The notes under the pieces are model-generated. The model was not told the origin of the DNA and made no database searches. It worked only from the letters and a program-made list of their open reading frames with translations. Of a stretch of DNA of 64,000 nt, positions 56,884 through 64,000 are shown piece after piece. A program made the translations under genes and the position numbers. Source of the DNA: Pachyseris speciosa (Eukaryota; Cnidaria; Anthozoa; Scleractinia; Pachyseridae); the NCBI GenBank assembly GCA_016490735.1, contig JAEMWC010000096.1:1284501-1348500 (forward strand), given 5' to 3'. Each line of letters opens with the position of its first letter. Within the stretch, counting starts at the first letter, position 1.

Positions 56884-59800
56884 TTATTGTTCTTGCTCTT
56901 CACTTGGAGAATTTGTCCGAACTCTTTTCAAAGGTGGTGATTGATTACCCTGCAAATAAGAAAATTGAAACACGATCAATGATCTTGCGAAGAAAACAGA
57001 TACCATGAAATGGAAACAAACAAATAAGAAGCAACACCATTTTAGTTAAGGATCTTATCACATTTCTCTGTATGGCATTAATATTTTGCAGTCAATTTTA
57101 GCTCATGTTATGGGTGGAAGGTGGAGGAAAAACAACAGCCTTAAGACTAGACTTTCCTGGAATTTTCCAAGTAAAATCTACATATGGTTTACTCTTTTAC
57201 ACCTGTGATCTATCAACTTCACCTACAGCTGTAGGTCATAGGCTATGGGAGTGCTTTAACCCTTTCACCACCAAAGGTCTCCCCTTTGACAAGTAAAATT
57301 GTCTGGCGTTAGCCAGAGTAAAATCTATAAAGTCCCCCTTGGTGGTGAAAGGGTTAAGGAGGAGACATTTAGGTTACACTGGATTTAGCTATACAACTTA
57401 TTAAGTTCATTACATTTCCTCTCTGGGTGATAATGTTTAGTTGTGGGCAAGTGGCTCTCAAAGGGTCCCATAACTAAAAATTAACCTCACTTTGGTACAC
57501 AGGCTCATTATGAAGAAAAACATAGTTCTCTAGCTTTTGTAGAAACTAAATTAATGAAGCAAAACATTATTGATTTCTTGTTATGTCTGAACTGAAGTAA
57601 ATGGAATGAACCAAGCATCAGGTCCTATTTTGTCATCAACTGTTCAATATTTTAAAACATTCACCATCTTAGTAATTCTTCGGATTTAAGCCACATAGTA
57701 TGCAGCTGTGTTTCTTTAGGTATGTAGTATCTACCTCCTGGTTAGAGTCCTGCTCCAGCACACTAGAGATATCAGTGGTAGTCTGAGAGGACAGCCCCTC
57801 AACATCATTGGAAGGATCATCTCCTACCCCTGCCAAGTCAGTCACAGGCTGCAATGAACTATCATTTGTCTCATCAAAGTCCCTGGAGTCCTCATCATCT
57901 GGGACCATTCCTATTCCAAGTCGGTAGGAAATTGTGGCACTCTCCTCACTAAGTACAAAAGAGACATTAAAAAAATACACATTGCCACAAATTCAAGACA
58001 GGGGTCTGGAGGTTTACTGACTTGATGCTGAATGCACATAAGGCTTGGTTTTCTCAAGCAACATCAGCATATATTGTTGTGTCCAAGAGACAGTAACAGT
58101 AACAGATTAATATACCGCATATATCACATAGCAGTTTACAGTTCTTAGAACTATGGGATGAGATTGGACATCAGCCTATAAAGGCACCCCTGGCAGCCAC
58201 TATCAGTCCATATTTGATCTCACCCAATCAACCAACCCATGCACTGATGAATGTGAAAGACAGATGAAAGATGAGATAGATCACCACACTGGGAACTATG
58301 TCCCCTACTCTTTTTGAACAGTGTGTGGGTTCTTTAACATCCCACAGGTTAATAGGAACAAGTGTTGTGAGACAAGACCTACAGTTTATTATCCTTATCC
58401 AAGAAGCCAAAAAGTCTAGTAATGTAATTACAAAGGCAGCACTTTCTTCTCAATTATTTAAAGACCCTGAGTGTTGGTCCAGCCAGGGTTTGAACCCGCT
58501 CCCTCCCGCATGATAGTCTGGTGCTCTACCAACTGAGCTAACTGGTCGGTGGCTAATCAAAGAAAAATCACTGACCTTATTTGAAAGTCTGTCACTAATT
58601 AAAACACTAACACCTCAAAACAGCATTTCTTAATTATTCATGAAAAACATATTAAAAGAAGACCATTAAGCTAACTAAATACATGGTGCCCCTTTCAATG
58701 ATCACTAATTTGTTGAAAAACCTTTCAAATTTCCAATATGGATGGAACAAAAACAAGAGTCTTCAAAACAACATTGGTACCTTCCAAGAGATGGGACAAG
58801 ATTGCTTTCATCTCCTTCAAATCCATTTTGTGTTTCTTCATCTTCATTGTTTTCTTCATCATTTTCATCATCATCCATTTCATTATCATCATTGTCATCA
58901 TCTTCATTGCTGACGTAGCTATTGTCCATTTCATTGTCCTCATTATTCCCTTCATTTATACTTGTTAAGTTACTGTCTTCATTCATATCAAATGCACTGC
59001 AGGAATTATCATCATTCCCGATGCTTCCCTTATCACTTCCATCAAAGGGTACTGAAAAAAAAATGTACATTGTTTTATATGCCAAGTGCTGTAAATACAA
59101 TGTCTTTGGTTTTTAAATTTCCTGTTGTTGTCAATGTTTTTCATATACAGTACAACATACTGTATAACATCTCAAATTGCAAGAACATAAATTGTAATTT
59201 CTTTTTACTGCACGAATTTATCAGGTTTTTACAGCATTAATGTGTCCCATATGTGGAACCTAATACGTAGGTCCCCTGGACATGACAGCTCAGTTCCTCT
59301 TACCATGTGGAGAATAGCTAGAGCAGATAATCAGCTCTTTTCATTTGTCTCTTTCAGCAGAGGCCTTACATGTAGCCCAAGATCTCAATCCCATCTCCTG
59401 TAATTATTTTTACATTATATTGTACACCTGCATATCTCCTTGCTCTCCCCTCCCCTTTCTCTTGCTTTGTGATGCCCAGGTGATAAAAGTGGATTTTCCA
59501 ACAAAGCTTCATAGGAGAAGCCCGTTCATCTTTTTTATGAACAAGGACAGGGTGAAAGAATCACTTCGCTATTCTCTAGACTAGCTACATTTCAGTCATA
59601 CTGTACCTCCAGCATCTTCAGCTTTCAAGAGCTCTTCAGCCTGGCTTGCTCGTCGTTTAATAGGACTTGTGTTTTTAGCATGGCCAGTATTCTCACCAGA
59701 CACTGCTCCAGTTTTATTTAGTTGGAGAGGATGCACTGGTTGAAACTTTGAAGATGTACCAGAACCTGTTACTGACACTTCATTGGAATGTTGCTGTGAT

Positions 59801-62800
59801 GAGCTTGGTGAAGACGCTGCACTGTCATTTGTTTCACCAACACTTGAGCTCACTGACTGGTTATCTCTGTCACCTTCATCTGCACAATACAATCAACGTT
59901 CATAAGCCTACAACATCCTCAGCTTATATTCTAACAAAATAAAATGCTCCTTTTGCAAGAATTTTCCTCTACAGTACCGCACAAAAGTAAGTTGATAGTC
60001 TCAACTCAAACCTCGAAACTCGACTCTCGTGTCTCAAAGGTCAAGACGTTCAAGTTTCGAGACACGAAAATCAAGTATCGAGTATTGAGGATCGAGAAAC
60101 TTGAAGTGCTGGGATGTGCAAAAACTTGAAAGAAGTTTGAGAAAACAATTGAAGGGCTCAGTGGAAGAAGGGCATAAGTGACGATTTTGGTCATTTTGCT
60201 GACGTCCTCCAAATGAGCTGAAGTTTTGCATGTGGCCTTTGATACATTAGAAAAACATTGCCCTATATTCTTTTCGCTTTTTTTACGCTCAGTTTTCGAG
60301 AAAATGCGGACCAAAATACGCATTCTACGCGTCACTTAGCACAGTCTTCCACCAAGCCCTTCTTATGAAAACTAAGCGCCAAATGTTCGTAATTGGCTTA
60401 AGACAACACGGAACGTCTCTGCTCCATAAGCCATAATGTGCTATATGACTTTTTGACTCATAAACAGCACACAAGGTGCCCAGCTGACTTGGAAATATGC
60501 CGGGTCTACTTGTTTTCTTAAATGCAGCACTTACTACAGGTGTTACTACCCGTGTTTTGCTTAATCGTAGTGCTCAACAAGCTTGCTTGGCTCAGAAACA
60601 GTCCACAACATTCTTGGTTGACTTAAAACAGCACACAGAAGCCTTGGTTAACCTTAAGTCAGCGCGCAAAGAGTTTGTCTGACTTGAAAACAGCATTCAA
60701 GGGGTTAGCGCTAACGTTAATTAAGTTAGACTTAACGGCGTTATTTGCATGTTCTGAAATTGAATCATTAATGTCCTGTCATGCGTCTGTTTATCTCGCG
60801 TGAAAATACTTCTTGCTGACGTTTAGCTCGAATGAAAATGCTCTTTGGTGATGTTTACAAGCCTCCACGGAGGCGAAATAACCGAGGTCATCGCGGCAAA
60901 GTGATTTATGTGTTGATATTCGCCAGCATGTTTTAACCGGTTTACAAAACACCACACGATAACTAATGCATTTTCGCTTTTGGTATTTGCCACACGCGTC
61001 AACTTTTCCTTGCATTAAATTCAGGATACTCGTCGTAAAGGGACGGACTTTTCATCTTGCCGGTTTCCCTGTCTTCAATGATTTCTCCGTAATGTTTCCG
61101 AAGTGAAAATAATCTATAGTATGCGTAGTCTGAGCGGATTTAATCCCATTACATCACCCGCGGGAACTTTTCACTGTGACAGCGCCCTCTGTGGCCGCAA
61201 TGAATTGTGGGAGAAAACTATGGCCTCCAAGCGCGGGCAACTCTCATCAAACATCGGAGATTTTCAGCCTAAAGTCCAAAAACACCTCTCGTTTTCCGAA
61301 CTTTTAGCACGGTAACCTTTGACAGACGGTCCGAGACTAGCAATGGAGGGCTGCTTTTAAGACGAGAGTTGCTTTCAGACTTTTTATCGCCTGGCCCCCT
61401 AATCTGTACTCCAAAACAGAGGGATTTCATGATTTGGAAAGCACAGAGAAACCTTCTTTGGATTCTTTCAGAGAAGCTAGTGGCTTGCGGGTAATTCAAG
61501 ACTTCATGATGTCTTTTTTACCACCAGGCGAGCAGGCAAACACTCGGGCGTAATGCGATTAAATGGAACTCAGTACCGATCGAGCTGACCTCAACCGCGT
61601 AAGTTTCGTATCAGTGAATCGATGTTTTAACCACTAAATGTATAGTCTACGTCACACTATCAAACAATAAGTCCCTGCCAATCATTTCATGCCCAGTTTC
61701 AGTAATCCAAGCACGAAAAACTGTGCTAAGTGACGCGTAGAATGCGTATTTTGGTCCGCGTTTTCTCGAAAACTGAGCATAAAAAAAGCGAAAAGAATAT
61801 AGGGCAATGTTTTTGTAATGTATCAAAGGCCACATGCAAAACTTCAGCTCATTTGGAGGACGTCAGTAAAATGACCAAAATCGTCACTTATGCCCTTCTT
61901 CCACTGCATGTGTAAAATACATGTGCTGTAAACTAATCGTTTTCTCAAACTTCTTCATGTGTTTGAAATGATTACTTGTTCATTTCTCAAAAAAATAAAA
62001 CAAACTACTAACAAGAAAAACCTTTTTAAACTAAAATATGAACATTCTGAAAATTAAACCTTCTGCAAGTAACTGAAACAAGAGGACCTCAGTCATCATT
62101 AACCAATTGTTTAGACTTTGCATCGAAATTTCTTTTGAATTGAAAGCAAAACATCCTCTGCTTTTGGATTCTAGTCTTGGTGGAGTTGGACGTATTCTAA
62201 CGTTTTTTTTTTGGTTGGTAGATAGAATTTAAGCTTTGTCATAACTTTGGTGGTATATCAAACACATTAGTTTTTTTCCTGTGTATTTGCATAGAAACCG
62301 TAACATTAATTTTGCATAACGCAATAGCGTTACAAACCAACTTCAAAAACAACATCTCATGCTTTACACGTACTTTATTTCTAAATCAAATCGTGTTTCA
62401 CAACCACTATTAATTTATCTGAATCAAAAAGCAAAACGTTGTCAACACTGTCTTTGGATTCTAATCTTGGTCTAGTCATTGCGGTCCCTTCGTCCAATTT
62501 ACTTCTCAAGAAATCATTCCAGCATAAAGCTCATTACTTTCTCAACTCTAAACTTGATAGACTTGACTCTATAGTCTCAAAACTTGACTCAATACTCTTG
62601 ACGTGAAATTTTTGAGAATTGAGAAACAAGTCTTGAGGATCAAGATGCAAAGGACTGTCAACTTACTTTTGAGCAGTACTGTAATAACAAGGGTGATGAC
62701 ATTATATTCTGGTATTTATATTTTATAAAAAATGTAGCTGCATATGCCTATTCTCCAATTTTCTCTTCCAAGAACATAGAAAACTAGTTGAATCACAACA

Positions 62801-63346
62801 CATGAAATACTGTGTGCAAATGTAAATCTACAGATGGAGAGGCAACATCACTAAGGAAACCACAAAGACCTTGGACACAATAAAAGGTAATAAATGTTAC
62901 TTTACCAGTTCCAATATTTGTAGTTTCCTGTTTCTTCCCCTTGTTCTTTTCCTGCAATAAAAAAACTTTTAGTTACCTTAAATACTGAACACAGTCGCTG
63001 GGTGACTGTTTTGGATGTGTCTTTGTTCTCTTTCTCAACATCATGTAGGTGTTCTCTGAATCAGTTGCCTAGTACTCTTTCTGTTTCACCGATGTATAAC
63101 ATTTTGCATAATGTACAGATTATGTAATAGATAACATATCTGCAAATGTTATCATGACATTATTTAACAAAGGCAGAGAAGGTTATGTAAACTGGAACAC
63201 TGCACAGTAATGTAATGAAACTTGTAAATAGCTAAAGGACTGACAGTATAATCATAGAAGGGTTAGGAATACACCTCTGAATGATAGTAAGTAAACAAAA
63301 GAATTTATTCAGATATTAATTACCTTCTTGATCTGGTCTTGACTCA
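56884..63346 (-). CDS. Unrecognised Ser/acidic-rich protein, C-terminal part
   Basis: Six consistent exons on the minus strand: 63324-63346, 62906-62951, 59607-59879, 58781-59051, 57735-57948 and 56884-56949. Phases join into one frame of about 296 aa ending in a stop; the 5' part is beyond the right edge. The visible chain is low complexity: Lys/Gln-rich (EKNKGKKQETT), then Ser-rich, then HPLQLNKTG and SPIKRRASQAEELLKAE. A long Asp/Glu/Asn run follows (about 58800-58960), then SEESATISYRLGIGMVPDDE, and the end is PPLKRVRTNSPSEEQEQ. KRRAS and KRVR look like basic nuclear-localisation or phosphorylation sites. No folded domain is visible. A nuclear regulatory protein tail is plausible, but I do not assign a family. 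Confidence 0.75.
57260..57353. mobile_element. TTAA-flanked MITE, copy 3
   Basis: Starts CCCTTTCACCACCAAAGG after TTAA and ends CTTGGTGGTGAAAGGG before TTAA. Contains TCTGGCGTTAGCCAGA. Same family and orientation as 22859-22947. In the last intron of the acidic-tail gene. Confidence 0.85.
58140..58548 (-). mobile_element. tRNA-derived SINE
   Basis: On the minus strand it starts with a tRNA-like head, CCGACCAGTTAGCTCAGTTG (A box) and GCGGGTTCAAACCC (B box), 58472-58548. It continues into a tail that includes ACCCACACACTGTTC. The anticodon stem does not close properly, so it is not a functional tRNA. The tail matches 23825-23975. It lies in the intron between the 57735-57948 and 58781-59051 exons. 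Confidence 0.75.
59973..62683. mobile_element. Tc1/mariner-like 2.7-kb element with nested foldback
   Basis: Left end TACAGTACCGCACAAAAGTA is inverted at the right end (TACTTTTGAGCAGTACTGTA); CAGTAC with CAAAAGT is a common Tc1/mariner end. Subterminal CTCAACTCAAACCTCGAAACTC-type repeats also mirror each other. Inside, about 60165-60345 and 61722-61905 are long inverted copies of each other (TTTTCGAGAAAATGCGGACC and its complement). No transposase recognised. It fills most of a 3-kb intron. Confidence 0.7.
63010..63148 (-). pseudogene. Decayed Penelope-like GIY-YIG relic
   Basis: Matches 46141-46280 in order: TGTCTTTG then CTTTCTCAACATCA, TTTCACCGATGTATAAC, TTGCATAATGTACAG and TAATAGATAACAT. 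Many substitutions and no open frame, so this is an older insertion of the same family. In the intron between the 62906-62951 and 63324-63346 exons. Confidence 0.7.
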
Positions 63347-64000
63347 CTATAACAAAAATTTTTGTGAAAGTTAACTTTAAACAATACACTAGACACTATT
63401 CTCCACAGGGTTAATCAGAAAATATCACTAGATTACCTCATTCATAAACTTTCTGATACTGAACACAAGTGTTCATGAGATAACACACACACACCACACC
63501 TCCCAAAAAAATTAAATATTAATAATAACAAGCCTACCAAATCTTATACTGTATGCAAAAAGCACTCCAATAATACGGTAAGTACCCAGGTGATTATGGC
63601 ATAACATCTTCTAATTACATGTTCCCACAGGAACTGTTACTTTACTAATTTAAATGGTAAACATTGTACAGTACATATAGCAACAGGCTTTATTTACCAC
63701 AACAATGTGCACTACAAAAACAACCAAGTAAATAACTTTGAATGAAATGAGAAAGCTTTGGGCCCTGGGCCTATTCACAGAATTTTAGGGTATTAACACT
63801 GATAGCAAACAAGCTTATCAGGTAGTGTTGTTATCCTACATCCCAGATCATTCCAGCAAGTTACATAATACACAAATATAAATGTAACAATGCTTATGGC
63901 CTGTCTAAACTAGGAAACATTGTTGTGGAAACAAATTTTGTGTTCCAGAAACATACAATGTTTCCGACTTTTGACCAAAAACATTTTTGCTTCCCAGACA
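63347..64000. other. Upstream intron of the acidic-tail gene
   Basis: The 63324-63346 exon has an acceptor at its 5' side, so this stretch should be intron leading to exons beyond the window. It is AT-rich and I see no exon or clear repeat. Confidence 0.45.

Noticed and set aside
58472..58548. tRNA-like sequence, considered as a tRNA gene
   Set aside because: A and B boxes are good but the anticodon and acceptor stems do not pair; it is a SINE head.

Overview
The window is nuclear DNA of an intron-rich animal. Genes are split into many short exons with clean GT/AG borders and conserved phases, and the introns are full of short non-autonomous DNA transposons, Penelope-like retroelements and tRNA-derived SINEs. 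The gene set (animal FBXW8, ZDHHC5/8, MFSD1, EXO5, ARPC3 and CNTD1 orthologues plus an invertebrate Ttd14) and the style of the repeats suggest an anthozoan cnidarian, most likely a stony coral. The species-level part of this is inference.

Layout: FBXW8 (minus, 3' end beyond the left edge) is head to head with a short ZDHHC5/8 palmitoyltransferase (plus). An intergenic stretch follows with an intact tRNA-Leu(UAG). CRCP/RPC9, a Pol III subunit (minus, first exon not found), lies head to head with MFSD1, a lysosomal MFS transporter of 18 exons (plus). EXO5, an iron-sulfur exonuclease (minus), is head to head with a 13-exon Ttd14-type P-loop protein (plus). ARPC3, an Arp2/3 subunit (minus), is head to head with CNTD1, a meiotic cyclin-like protein (plus). 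An unrecognised Ser/acidic-rich protein (minus, 5' end beyond the right edge) closes the window. Genes thus alternate as divergent pairs separated by convergent 3' ends. These are independent housekeeping functions (ubiquitylation, palmitoylation, Pol III transcription, lysosomal export, DNA repair, actin, meiosis), not one pathway.

Repeats: the most interesting are self-cleaving-ribozyme signatures. MFSD1 intron 16 holds a 347-bp element with a near-complete hammerhead core, an 85-bp terminal direct repeat (period 262) and an 11-bp target-site duplication, the layout of a small retrozyme. Three Penelope-like insertions lie in or beside Ttd14 and CNTD1. One fragment carries a second complete hammerhead core, and two are inverted dimers with 13-bp target-site duplications. 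Other elements include piggyBac-like TTAA elements (one of 2.46 kb and three ~90-bp MITE copies), hAT-like, Tc1/mariner/pogo-like and several large foldback elements, mostly inside introns.

All exon borders were placed by eye from splice consensus, reading-frame phase and remembered family sequence; no alignment or search was run.
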